Shown here piece by piece: positions 1-9,172 of a stretch of DNA of 64,000 nucleotides (its first letter is position 1; every line of letters begins with the position of its first letter). The position numbers and the translations under genes were made by a program. The stretch comes from Psychrobacter urativorans. GTDB taxonomy: Bacteria; Pseudomonadota; Gammaproteobacteria; Pseudomonadales; Moraxellaceae. The DNA lies in assembly GCF_904846695.1 (NCBI RefSeq), contig NZ_CAJHBR010000003.1:211448-275447 (forward strand), read 5' to 3'. Below the pieces are notes generated by a model. That model did not search any database. It saw nothing but the letters and a program-made list of their open reading frames with translations, and had not been told where the DNA came from.

Positions 1-449
1 ACTTTTTGCTGTAACTCTGCATCCGATACCTCAGGAGCTGTATTATTGTTGCTATTACTATTGTTATTACTGTTATTAGATTTATTGCCTAAAGTCTGTT
101 GGGCATATTCCTCTAGTACCGAGCGATCAATAATCCCTTGTTCAACTGCTTGCTTAAGACGCAGCGCATCAAGTACATTATCTATTTCAGCATCAGAGCT
201 GATAGCTGCAGAGCTATTATTAGCCTTAGTATTAGAGGTAGTAGCCGCCATTGCTGGGCTCATACTTAAACCTACAAAGCTAGTAGTAAGCGCAGTAAAT
301 AATGCTGAGCGAGCAAAATGCTTATAAGGATAACCAACCCCTAAACGCTGAGTATTAGGGCTATCTAGTACTTCTATATTATCTTGTATAGTATCTTGCG
401 TCGGCAAGCGCAAGCTGCCAAATGCTGGAGTTGGGGATAGACCACTCAT
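1..449 (-). CDS. Exported protein of unknown function, N-terminal part only
   Basis: The reading frame starts at 449 and runs off the left edge, so about 149 residues are visible. AGGA lies about 9 bases before the ATG. A polar stretch of about 45 residues precedes a hydrophobic segment ending in an AMA-type signal peptidase I site near residue 68, so the protein is probably exported with an unusually long N-region. The mature part begins with an Asn/Ser-rich stretch, then a short predicted helix (DNVLDALRLKQAVEQG), then a second run almost wholly of Asn and Ser. I do not recognise the family; no catalytic motif is in the visible part. It is divergent from the transporter at 786. Confidence 0.6.
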   Translation of the reverse strand, partial: MSGLSPTPAFGSLRLPTQDTIQDNIEVLDSPNTQRLGVGYPYKHFARSALFTALTTSFVGLSMSPAMAATTSNTKANNSSAAISSDAEIDNVLDALRLKQAVEQGIIDRSVLEEYAQQTLGNKSNNSNNNSNSNNNTAPEVSDAELQQK

Positions 450-785
450 GTACTTATTTCCTATCACTTCATTTGGCATAATAAAACTATGCTTATAAAT
501 CGTTGCAGACGCAGACTAAAGGGCAAGCTTACAAATAATAACTTAGTTAATTATTAAATCATAGCATCGAGGATATATATTTCTAGCAAGCAATTGCTAT
601 TATACGGCTTAACATCGGTAAATCCCATCTTATATTTTTATAAGTTTTTGATAGTAATAGCTATTATTTACAATCCTTAGCAAGCTTGACAAAGCGGGCT
701 CGTTTTAGTGCTGCCTATTATATTTGATATAGGTTATATTTAGCTTATCCAACCCATTACAAGCGGTACACTTGTAGGAGCATTC
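450..785. other. Divergent intergenic region
   Basis: 336 bases between two divergent genes. It is AT-rich and must hold both promoters. A TTGACA hexamer lies at 686-691, but no well-spaced -10 was found for it. No hairpin terminator or RNA gene was recognised. Confidence 0.4.
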
Positions 786-2138
786 ATGGCAAGTCAGTTT
801 CAATTATTTAAGCGTAAGCGCTTTAGTTCTATGTTTTTTACCCAGTTTTTGGGAGCCTTTAACGATAATATTTTTAAGCAAGCGTTGATATTAGTGCTGA
901 CCTATAGCGCGGCTAGCCAGTTGGGTGTAGAGGTTAGTATTTTGAATAATTTGGCAGCTATGCTATTTATTCTACCTTACTTTTTGTTTTCGGCAGTAGC
1001 AGGTCAATTGGCTGATAAGTTTGAGAAGTCAAAGCTGACTCGCCTTGTAAAGCTACTAGAGCTAATTATTATGGCGATAGCGGCCGTAGGCTTTGTATTT
1101 GAATGGTATGCTTTATTATTTGTAGCGCTGTTTTTAATGGGTACTCACTCGACTTTTTTTGGCCCTATCAAGTACGCTTATTTGCCTCAGGCTATGAAAG
1201 AAGATGAGTTAGTAGGCGCTAACGGTCTGTTCCAGATGGGCACTTCACTGGCTATATTGCTAGGTATGATTATCGCTGGGGTATTAACCCAGCTGCCGCA
1301 GTCGCTATACTGGATTAGTGCTACGGTTATAATAGTAGCTGTATTAGGCTATATGGCGGCGCGCTTTATTCCCGCTACCCCAGCCATGCAACCTGAGCTT
1401 AAAGTAAACTGGAATATTTTTACTACTAGTGTATCAATAGTACGTTACTTATACTCTTTACCGTTTTTGTTCTTCATAATCTTAGGTAATAGCTGGTTTT
1501 GGTTTTATGGGGCGACGTTTTTGACTCAAACTCCAGAAGTCAGCAAAGTTATCCTACACGGTGACGAGTCAGTAGTTATATTTTTGCTAACGCTGTTCTC
1601 AGTTGGGGTATCAATAGGCTCTTTATTATGCAAAAGCTTAACCAAGAATCAAGTTAGCTTGCGCTTGCTGCCTTTCGGTATTGCCGGTTTGAGTGTCTTC
1701 GCTATTGATTTATATTTTTCACTGTCAGCGTTAACTATAGATACTACTAACAGTGAGGCTTTATTAGGCATCACTAGTTTACTGGCTATCAATGGCAGCT
1801 GGCGAGTGTTCGTAGATTTATTCTTTTTGGGCTTTAGTGGTGGCTTATATATCGTACCTTTATATGCTTCTATGCAGGCCTATGCACCCAAAAGTCATAG
1901 GGCGCGTATCATTGGGGCTAATAACATCTTTAATGCTATCTTTATGGTGACCTCAGCTATATTTGCGATCGCCGTCTTGAATGCATTCGCTATGAGCCTA
2001 CCGCAGCTGTTCTTAATTACTGGATTATTAAACATCGCTTTTGGGATATTTTTATACTTAAAACTGACGAAACATATTCAGAATGCGGTTATGCAAACTC
2101 ACGATGATTCTGACACCCTCAATGCTAGTGATGCATAG
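786..2138 (+). CDS. MFS transporter, LplT-like (lysophospholipid transporter family)
   Basis: 450 residues with about 12 hydrophobic helices, the length expected of a major facilitator. The N-terminus (FTQFLGAFNDNIFKQAL) and the 2-3 loop (GQLADKFEKSKL) match the LplT/acyl-ACP-associated MFS group, which flips lysophospholipids across the inner membrane for re-acylation. In enterobacteria lplT sits with aas; no acyltransferase lies next to it here, so the substrate is inferred from family only. The start follows TAGGAG at 775-780. The stop lies inside a perfect 14-base tandem duplication (2124-2151). Downstream is coq7 in the same direction with a 203-base gap, so the two are probably transcribed separately. 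Confidence 0.75.
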   Translation: MASQFQLFKRKRFSSMFFTQFLGAFNDNIFKQALILVLTYSAASQLGVEVSILNNLAAMLFILPYFLFSAVAGQLADKFEKSKLTRLVKLLELIIMAIAAVGFVFEWYALLFVALFLMGTHSTFFGPIKYAYLPQAMKEDELVGANGLFQMGTSLAILLGMIIAGVLTQLPQSLYWISATVIIVAVLGYMAARFIPATPAMQPELKVNWNIFTTSVSIVRYLYSLPFLFFIILGNSWFWFYGATFLTQTPEVSKVILHGDESVVIFLLTLFSVGVSIGSLLCKSLTKNQVSLRLLPFGIAGLSVFAIDLYFSLSALTIDTTNSEALLGITSLLAINGSWRVFVDLFFLGFSGGLYIVPLYASMQAYAPKSHRARIIGANNIFNAIFMVTSAIFAIAVLNAFAMSLPQLFLITGLLNIAFGIFLYLKLTKHIQNAVMQTHDDSDTLNASDA

Positions 2139-2151
2139 CTAGTGATGCATA
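2124..2151. repeat. 14-bp perfect tandem duplication across a stop codon
   Basis: The unit gctagtgatgcata occurs at 2124-2137 and again at 2138-2151. The first copy contains the last codons of the MFS gene and the start of its TAG stop (2136-2138); the second copy lies wholly after the frame ends. It looks like a recent slippage duplication. Confidence 0.9.
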
Positions 2152-2341
2152 AAGGGGTAAGGCGTGAGCACATTTGAATTTATTATTATCAGTTAATAAT
2201 AAATGGTATCTTTGCTCTGCCGACCATCCCTATTATTTGTTATAGTGGCGACTAATAACAGAGTAGTAGTTTTTTGATACCTTTTTAATTATCTTTTAAT
2301 TGCCTTTTAATAATAACAGACACCCTCATTAGGAGTTGGCC

Positions 2342-2986
2342 ATGACCTTGCGTTCCTTATCCAAAGTTGATCGATTGTTGCTTGGCGTTGACAAGGCACT
2401 GCGAGCCGTTGTTCCCCATTCAAATCCTAGTACTCGCCCGCTGCCGGTCAGCGATGATAGTATTCCTGAATTGAGTATCACTGAGTCTCGTCACGTTGCC
2501 GGCTTGATGCGTATCAATCACACGGGTGAAGTATGCGCTCAAGGGCTATACCATGGTCAGGGCTTTGCCGCCAAGAACAGCGGCGTTAAACAAGCTATGC
2601 AGCACTCAGCTGAAGAAGAAATCGATCATTTGGTTTGGTGTGAGACGCGTCTTCATGAGCTTGGCAGTCATCCAAGCATTTTCACCCCGCTATGGTATGG
2701 GATGTCGTTTGGACTTGGTGCGGTTGCTGGGGCTATTTCTAATGAATTTAGCTTAGGTTTTGTTGCTGAAACTGAAGCACAAGTTAGCGAACATTTACAA
2801 GATCATATTGGTCGATTGCCGCCGCAAGATAAGCGCTCAAGAGAGATATTGGCACAGATGGATATTGAGGAGTTGCATCATCGTGAGCTTGCGCTACAAA
2901 GTGGAGGAGCCGCTTTATCGCCTCCTGTTCGTTATACTATGCGATTACTAGCTTACTGTATGAAAAAATCCTCTTATCATTTCTAG
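2342..2986 (+). CDS. coq7: Demethoxyubiquinone hydroxylase Coq7
   Basis: Di-iron monooxygenase for the penultimate hydroxylation of ubiquinone synthesis, acting on demethoxyubiquinone at the inner membrane. 214 residues, normal for bacterial Coq7. The ferritin-like ligand set is visible: E63 in HTGEVCAQ, E93 and H96 in EEEIDH, E145 in AETEAQ, and E177 and H180 in EELHH. ATG at 2342 is chosen because AGGAG at 2331-2335 is six bases before it; the frame can extend only to a TTG at 2336 that overlaps that site. Organisms using Coq7 usually lack UbiF. It stands alone here, not in an ubi operon. The quinol it helps make feeds the bd oxidase encoded at 7664. Confidence 0.93.
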   Translation: MTLRSLSKVDRLLLGVDKALRAVVPHSNPSTRPLPVSDDSIPELSITESRHVAGLMRINHTGEVCAQGLYHGQGFAAKNSGVKQAMQHSAEEEIDHLVWCETRLHELGSHPSIFTPLWYGMSFGLGAVAGAISNEFSLGFVAETEAQVSEHLQDHIGRLPPQDKRSREILAQMDIEELHHRELALQSGGAALSPPVRYTMRLLAYCMKKSSYHF

Positions 2987-3419
2987 TAGCTATGCTGATG
3001 ACTGTAATTCTTACGGATTTGAAGCGGTCAATAGTTATAATATTGCAGTGTTGACATCGGCGCTACAGTTCTGCTCCTTTGGGTCATCAGTTTTGCTAAT
3101 GTATGTATAATAAGATCTATAAAAATTCAGTTTTATAAATATTTAGTACGCTACAGTAAGATATCAATAACAAACCTACTATTGAGCAAGTTTATGCTGA
3201 TTTGTTAGGGTAACGATAATTTGTAATATTATTGGCAATAGTCATTATTTTTTAGGGGCTTTAAGTCAATTTTAATCTTGACAGCTAAGTGTCATAAACA
3301 AGCTAAGTGTTATAAACAACTGCTATGCATAGCGCTAACCCTAATTTTAGTTACTAAATTGTTATTAGTAGTTCTTTATGTAGTTATTCACAATCATCAA
3401 AATAAAGGTAGTTTCCTAT
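2987..3419. other. Intergenic region with an 18-bp tandem repeat
   Basis: 433 bases between two co-oriented genes. The only clear structure is agctaagtgtYataaaca in tandem at 3283-3300 and 3301-3318, with one C/T difference. The rest is AT-rich. No small gene with a good ribosome site was seen. It probably carries the promoter for the gene at 3420. Confidence 0.5.
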
Positions 3420-4388
3420 ATGAGTCATTCAGCCAGCCATAGATTTGCCACCCTAACTGCTTTAGCAGCCGCTTGTAGTTTCATGTTCGCCGCTCCTGCT
3501 ATTGCCGATACACCTCAGGCACCGTCTAACCTAACCGTTCCGAGTGCGACTGACTCGAGTCAGCGTGTGGTTCGTCGTACCACTCAGCCCAGTGCTACTG
3601 TTAGTACTGCGCAGTTAACACCGCAGCAAGTTACTGCCGCGATACCTGAACCTACGGTCCGTACTTACCAGCCAAGCCCAATTACGGCTACTGGTGTCGA
3701 TATCGGTCGCGGTCAACTGACTAATATTCCAACGCCACAAGCTCGTGTCTCTGACGTTAGCTTTATAAAAACTATATTAATTGATCAAGACACCCGTGGT
3801 AATGATAAGCTTGATGTCAGCTTACTCGATGATTTTATCGCTGAGGTCTCACCTAACGCCCGCCATTACCCACCTAACTTCCCTAACCGTACTCAGCGTT
3901 ACAATGCCCGCGAAAAAATCAAGGTATTAGCTGAATGGATAGAGCCTTATGCTAAAGCGCCTAATGCTTCGTATGACGTGTTGCTACGTGCTGCTAAACT
4001 GAATGGCATGGGTCGTAACTTAGATTTGGGTAGCGAATATACTGTACGTGGTGGCGCTTATATCGATCGTGCTATCAAAAGTAAAACCGACAGTGGCGAG
4101 GCTAACTTTTTATACGGTATGATGCTAGCTGAAGGTGGTGGCTTTAAAGAAGGACAAAAATACTTAGATCGCGCCGTAACTCTTGGTTATACTGAAGCCG
4201 AGCAAAGCCTAGCTCAGTCTGATTTATTGAGCGATCGCCGTAGCGAAGCATTAGATCGTTTGCGCCGCCTTCAACGTCAAGATCCTAGCAACAGCATTCT
4301 TTCGCAACAAATAAAATTGGTTGAAGATGGTAAATTCTATATTTGGGATTTGCCAGCTCCTAACGTCAGCGTTAAGCCTAATATGTAA
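3420..4388 (+). CDS. Exported protein with Sel1/TPR-like helical repeats, unknown function
   Basis: 322 residues. The N-terminus has a classic signal peptide with cleavage near residues 29-30 (APAIADTP). A Pro/Thr/Ser/Gln-rich linker covers about residues 30-115. The remainder is helical, with repeat-like stretches near 225-290 (GEANFLYGMMLAEGG, KYLDRAVTLGYTEAEQSL) that resemble Sel1 or TPR units. Such repeats usually bind other proteins, so a periplasmic scaffold or a polysaccharide-related accessory role is possible but unproven. AAGG lies ahead of the ATG. A strong terminator follows at 4480-4535, so the gene is probably monocistronic. I do not recognise a named family. Confidence 0.7.
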   Translation: MSHSASHRFATLTALAAACSFMFAAPAIADTPQAPSNLTVPSATDSSQRVVRRTTQPSATVSTAQLTPQQVTAAIPEPTVRTYQPSPITATGVDIGRGQLTNIPTPQARVSDVSFIKTILIDQDTRGNDKLDVSLLDDFIAEVSPNARHYPPNFPNRTQRYNAREKIKVLAEWIEPYAKAPNASYDVLLRAAKLNGMGRNLDLGSEYTVRGGAYIDRAIKSKTDSGEANFLYGMMLAEGGGFKEGQKYLDRAVTLGYTEAEQSLAQSDLLSDRRSEALDRLRRLQRQDPSNSILSQQIKLVEDGKFYIWDLPAPNVSVKPNM

Positions 4389-4479
4389 GGCTTAGCTTAT
4401 AGCGGTAAATAATCAAAATAGCCTTGCTATTTATATAGCTACTATGATTATTAATATCTCTATAAAGATTTTGCTAAAC

Positions 4480-4535
4480 AGCACCTTAGTTTGTTATTGA
4501 TGACCAGTCAATCATACAACTAAGGTGCTTTTTTG
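4480..4535 (+). terminator. Rho-independent terminator
   Basis: A perfect 12-bp stem (agcaccttagtt at 4480-4491, aactaaggtgct at 4518-4529) is followed directly by a run of T. The loop is 26 bases. It ends the transcript of the exported repeat protein and is the main content of the 306-base gap before the hydrolase. Confidence 0.85.
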
Positions 4536-4694
4536 TACTTATAGCTAAGTTATTTTATCCCTCAAGATAGTCAGCCCCGCTTCATTAAGCGCTTATTGAC
4601 TCTATAGTCTAATATGCAACATCTTATAGTGTAACGTTAAAAGTTACGCTACACTTACTCTGCTATATCAATAGCCTTTTGCTGCTTAAAATTT

Positions 4695-7217
4695 ATGAGT
4701 AACTGTTATTTACTGAGCCTATCCATGATTCCTGTCCGCTTTTTCGCCGCTATAAAAGACTATAACTATCCAACAACCCTATTGCGTAGCCCTATAATCT
4801 TATTATTTACGGTGAGCTTAGTGCTATTAACGGCTTGTAGTACCGTATCGGTGAATAAACAAACTTCAGCAAAAATCATCACCGCTCAGCGTGGCAATAT
4901 AGCTACCAGCAATAAGTTCAGTACTAGTACCAGTTCAGCATTGCTATCAGCTGGCCTAGATCAGCAAGCGTGCTTACAGAAATTCGATCTGTGTTTGGAT
5001 CAGTTAGGCGATAGCATGCTTAATGAGAACTACCGCTCAACACTAGCTATCTTCTCCGAGCTTTATTATGCTAAAGCACGGCAACTAGCGACCTCTACTG
5101 CTTGTACTGATGCTACAACACGTCCGCCACTTGACCCTTACTACGCTAATGCACCTTTGAATGCTGAGCAGATGCAAGCTCAAAAGCTAGGCGAAGATAG
5201 TTGTATACTCAGTTATCAAACCAACTTATTCAATGCCATCAAGTCGAGCTATAGCTATTTATTTTATGACAGCTTAGAGCACGACTTCGTTGGCGCAGAT
5301 ATCGATAGCAATCAGCGCCTACAGCAGCATCGCATCCCCAATGATACTGATATTCAAACTCAAGATATCTACAATGCTGCCAGTAGCGAAGTAATCACCC
5401 AGTTATATAAGTCAACCAATACTGCCAGTAACATTAGTGCTGGTAATAAAATAAAATATCTCTCTGCTATCGATTCTGTCGATGAGAGTCATAAAGCAGC
5501 GATAGCCAACCGCAGCGTACTACCGGGTAAGCCTACTGATCAGATTAATGTGATGCAGATAGCCGTAGACAACTATAACCTCAATGTATATCTGCCTAAC
5601 GAGAGTAATTATTTAAAAAATGCCGATAAAGATACCTCAGCTTTAGTAGATTTGATGTCTACCTATGAGCTACGGTTAACGGGACTGAACTCTATTAGTA
5701 AGCGTCCAGGCTTAGGGGTGAGCTTTGTGGCATCACTGGATGATCGCTATACCACTACTGTGCGTCAGCTATTAGCTTCCTCGTTATCTGGTAAATTATT
5801 TAAATCTATACCTGATGGGCCTGTCGATGATACTGAGCCTACAACCCGTATCTATCCTACTGGTCACCTGCTTTTAACTGGCCTGATCCACCCCGTAGGC
5901 AACAGTATTCTCGATGTTTTGAGTAGCGAAAATCTTAATGTGCATTTATACAATCCTTATCGTAGTGAGAGTGTGCAGATACTAGGAGATGATTATCCGC
6001 TAGCTGCTAACTTTTCGGCAGGCTACGGGCTGTGGTTATCGGAGAACCAATTGGACAGTGTGGGCTATCTAAACCTACTGACCCGTCAACAACAAGCCAG
6101 TCTGCCTAAGTTATTTATGCTTGAGCCTTACGATCCTGATAAACGCGTGCTCATCATGATTCATGGACTGGCCTCCAGCCCAGCGACATGGGTTAATTTG
6201 ACTAACGATATTTTTAATGACAAAAAATTGCGTGAGAACTATCAAGTGTGGCAAATATTTTATCCCACTAATTTACCTATCCTAGAAAACCGCTACCAGA
6301 TTCAGCAACTATTAGAAGCTACTTATAAGCAAACAGATCCCAGTGGCCACAACCGCGCCAGTAGCAATAGCGTTATCGTCAGCCATAGTATGGGTGCCCT
6401 AATTGCACGAATGATGGTCTCTGATGACAATTTAGCTGACGGTCTTCAAACGCTAAAAAGTGCGGATGACAAGCTATTACTCAACAGTGACGAGATAATG
6501 ATCAATACTAAGCTCCAACAAGCTTTAGGAGATCCGGAGCTGAGTTCACGTCTTAAGCTTAAGACCTTGCCACAAGTCGATACCACCGTATTCTTATCAG
6601 CGCCCTTTCGTGGAACTGATTATGCTGATCGGTGGTTTACTCGTGCGCTTCGCCGCATAGTCTATCTTCCTGTAGGTTTGGTAAAAACTGTCACCGACAA
6701 CTTAGCCACTATTGCCTTTAAAGGCGACTTGGCACAGAATCCTTTTGGTGCTTTGTACTTACAAAATGGCGCCAGTCAGCTTAGTAACAAGTCTTCATTT
6801 ATTGAGTTGACTAGCGATATCGCTATCAATAAGCGTATTACCTATCACTCAATCATCGCTAATAATGATGCCGATATAACCCAAGGACTGGCACAAATGC
6901 AGCCTAATGGTGCCAAAATCGACTTATCAAAACCGCTGCCAGACAAAGACCCTGCCAAAGATGACAACTCAGCACAGTCAGTCAGCACAGAAAATAGCGT
7001 TATCCCTAGTGCCGCGCTCGTCTCTGCTGTCACCGTCAATGAAGAGATCAGCCAAGCCCTCACTGAACGCTTATCAGATGGTATTGTCCCTTATACTAGC
7101 GCCCATCTTGATGGTGCCGCTTCTGAAACTATCATCAATGGTGGTCATAGCATTCAATCGAATCCGCAAACTATTTTAATTTTACGGCGAATATTACATC
7201 AGCAGCTACAAAACTAA
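4695..7217 (+). CDS. Large lipoprotein alpha/beta hydrolase (lipase/esterase-like)
   Basis: 840 residues. The hydrophobic stretch ending LLTACST near residue 48 is a lipobox, so the mature protein should be lipid-anchored. The first about 480 residues match no family I recognise. The C-terminal part is an alpha/beta hydrolase: an oxyanion-type HGLASSPATW near 490, nucleophile elbow SHSMGA with Ser near 565, acid DGIVPY near 795 and histidine GGHS near 817. This triad order fits triacylglycerol lipase or esterase-like enzymes. The substrate cannot be read from the sequence. The start could also be the ATG at 4725, which gives a shorter N-region before the lipobox. It stands alone, bounded by a terminator upstream and a 446-base gap downstream. 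Confidence 0.75.
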   Translation: MSNCYLLSLSMIPVRFFAAIKDYNYPTTLLRSPIILLFTVSLVLLTACSTVSVNKQTSAKIITAQRGNIATSNKFSTSTSSALLSAGLDQQACLQKFDLCLDQLGDSMLNENYRSTLAIFSELYYAKARQLATSTACTDATTRPPLDPYYANAPLNAEQMQAQKLGEDSCILSYQTNLFNAIKSSYSYLFYDSLEHDFVGADIDSNQRLQQHRIPNDTDIQTQDIYNAASSEVITQLYKSTNTASNISAGNKIKYLSAIDSVDESHKAAIANRSVLPGKPTDQINVMQIAVDNYNLNVYLPNESNYLKNADKDTSALVDLMSTYELRLTGLNSISKRPGLGVSFVASLDDRYTTTVRQLLASSLSGKLFKSIPDGPVDDTEPTTRIYPTGHLLLTGLIHPVGNSILDVLSSENLNVHLYNPYRSESVQILGDDYPLAANFSAGYGLWLSENQLDSVGYLNLLTRQQQASLPKLFMLEPYDPDKRVLIMIHGLASSPATWVNLTNDIFNDKKLRENYQVWQIFYPTNLPILENRYQIQQLLEATYKQTDPSGHNRASSNSVIVSHSMGALIARMMVSDDNLADGLQTLKSADDKLLLNSDEIMINTKLQQALGDPELSSRLKLKTLPQVDTTVFLSAPFRGTDYADRWFTRALRRIVYLPVGLVKTVTDNLATIAFKGDLAQNPFGALYLQNGASQLSNKSSFIELTSDIAINKRITYHSIIANNDADITQGLAQMQPNGAKIDLSKPLPDKDPAKDDNSAQSVSTENSVIPSAALVSAVTVNEEISQALTERLSDGIVPYTSAHLDGAASETIINGGHSIQSNPQTILILRRILHQQLQN

Positions 7218-7663
7218 ACATAACCATAAAGGGCCTATTGTGCCCCAAAAAGCTAACTTGGTTGCTGTTGCAGTGCTGCTTAATGGCCTGGAACTTAAGC
7301 ACTCTTTAATATATCTTAAGAAAGCCTAGTCATTGTTCAATAGCTAATTTATGACTGCGAGGTACGCACTGAGGGAGAAAGGCTAGCTTGCTTGATGCTT
7401 GCGGTAAGCGCATAATATTCTGATGTTAAATCTTATTAGAATTTAGATTTAAATGCTAAGTGTTGGTAGTTTATATGGATATAAATTATTTAATTCAGCT
7501 AAACCGCCCATAAGCAATCTTTAGCTAAATAACATTTATGATTAATAATAATTGGCTATTGCCCGTAATATTTACCGCCTTATTTATTAGGTGATTACGG
7601 ACCGTTACTTAAGCGTATCATGGAAGCTAGCGCCAGTCAGCTAACAGATAAGGGTAACCGTTT
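7218..7663. other. Intergenic region upstream of the bd oxidase genes
   Basis: 446 AT-rich bases. It should contain the promoter of the cytochrome bd operon. I looked for an FNR-type TTGAT-N4-ATCAA palindrome and saw no good match. No terminator with a T run was found for the upstream hydrolase gene. Confidence 0.4.
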
Positions 7664-9172
7664 ATGTTCGCAACATTTATGATCGATCAAATGGATGCGC
7701 TGGTACTTGCGCGTATCCAATTTGCCTTTGTTATCTCCTTCCATATTGTCTTTCCTGCTTTTTCTATCGGGCTTGCTAGCTTTTTGACAGTGCTTGAATT
7801 TCGCTGGCTTAGAACCGGCGAGCCTATCTATGCCGAAGTTTATAAGCATTGGGTAAAGATATTTGCAGTGGTTTTTGGTATGGGGGTAGTCTCTGGGGTA
7901 GTAATGTCTTACCAGTTCGGTACCAACTGGGCGGTATTCTCTGATAAAGCCGGTAACGTCTTAGGGCCTCTATTGGCCTATGAAGTCCTAACGGCCTTCT
8001 TCTTAGAAGCTTCCTTCTTAGGTATTATGCTGTTTGGTTGGGGACGAGTCAGCAAACGTATGCACTTTGCCTCAACCGCTATTGTGGCTATCGGAACCCT
8101 AATTTCGGGATTCTGGATTTTGGCTGCTAACAGCTTTATGCAGACTCCCCAAGGCTTTATGGTCGGTGCTGATGGCCTGCTATATCCTACCAACTGGCTT
8201 GAGATTATTTTTAATCCCTCGTTTCCATATCGCTATGCCCACATGATGACAGCTGCATTTTTGACTACTGCTTTTGTTATCGGTGGTATTGGTGCTTATT
8301 ATCTACAGTCTAAACGTCATACAGAACATCGTAAACATGGTCGCGTGATGTTAGGCATGGCAATGGTTATGGCTATATTCGTAGCTCCTCTACAGATAGT
8401 ATTAGGGGATATGCATGGTCTTAACACCCTTGAGCACCAGCCAGCTAAAGTAGCGGCGATGGAAGGATTATGGGAGAACGAACGTGGTGCGCCATTAGTG
8501 CTGTTCGCTATCCCTGATCAAAAAGCAGAAAAGAACCATTTTGAAGTCAAAATCCCTTATGTCTCTGGTCTAATCTTGACCCATTCATTAGATGGTGAAG
8601 TCAAAGGTCTCAAAAATTGGGCGCCAGAAGACCGGCCCTTCGTCCCTATTGTATTTTGGTCATTTCGAGTCATGGTAGGTATTGGGAGCTTAATGTTACT
8701 AGTAGGCTTATTTAGTGCCTATAAATTCTTTAGAAAACAACAGTTTAATCCAGAAAGCAAATGGTTCCATCGCGCGTGGATGATGATGACCCCGCTAGGT
8801 TTCATAGCCTTACTAGCTGGCTGGTTCGTTACAGAAACTGGTCGTCAGCCTTGGACTGTGTACGGTGTGATTCGTACAGCTGAGAGTATGTCACCATTGG
8901 CAGCTCAACAAGTAGCGACCACGCTAATTGGTTTTATTGTGCTCTATATCCTAGTATTTGGCGCTGGTAGCTTCTATATCTTACGCTTGATCGCCCATGG
9001 ACCTAAACCCTATGAAGATCCTGCTGATGATAACTTTTATGAGCATTCAGTAACTGAAGGTCAAGGCCGTACGCTGAGCGGTGATAGTAATGCTGCTGAA
9101 CATACTAGAAAAAATGATGACGTAGATCTAGACACACCGGCTAGTGATAAAGATGAAGGGGGTTTACGCTAA
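7664..9172 (+). CDS. cydA: Cytochrome bd ubiquinol oxidase subunit I, cyanide-insensitive (CioA) type
   Basis: Quinol-oxidising subunit of a bd-type terminal oxidase in the inner membrane. 502 residues. The opening LARIQFAFVISFHIVFPAFS is of CioA type rather than E. coli CydA type. Expected heme and proton-path residues are present: H27, E108 and E116 (spacing of 8 as in E. coli E99/E107), H194 and M338. The quinol loop EHQPAKVAAMEG (K263, E268) and TGRQPW are also present. The tail after about residue 450 is charged and divergent. AAGGG is eight bases before the ATG; an internal ATG at 7679 is a weaker alternative. The stop overlaps the cydB start (TAATG), so the two are translationally coupled. 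Confidence 0.94.
   Translation: MFATFMIDQMDALVLARIQFAFVISFHIVFPAFSIGLASFLTVLEFRWLRTGEPIYAEVYKHWVKIFAVVFGMGVVSGVVMSYQFGTNWAVFSDKAGNVLGPLLAYEVLTAFFLEASFLGIMLFGWGRVSKRMHFASTAIVAIGTLISGFWILAANSFMQTPQGFMVGADGLLYPTNWLEIIFNPSFPYRYAHMMTAAFLTTAFVIGGIGAYYLQSKRHTEHRKHGRVMLGMAMVMAIFVAPLQIVLGDMHGLNTLEHQPAKVAAMEGLWENERGAPLVLFAIPDQKAEKNHFEVKIPYVSGLILTHSLDGEVKGLKNWAPEDRPFVPIVFWSFRVMVGIGSLMLLVGLFSAYKFFRKQQFNPESKWFHRAWMMMTPLGFIALLAGWFVTETGRQPWTVYGVIRTAESMSPLAAQQVATTLIGFIVLYILVFGAGSFYILRLIAHGPKPYEDPADDNFYEHSVTEGQGRTLSGDSNAAEHTRKNDDVDLDTPASDKDEGGLR

Noticed and set aside
46..327. 93-codon plus-strand frame beginning with a Leu run
   Set aside because: It is the antisense reading of the Asn/Ser-rich part of the minus-strand gene at 1-449, which has a signal peptide and a ribosome site.
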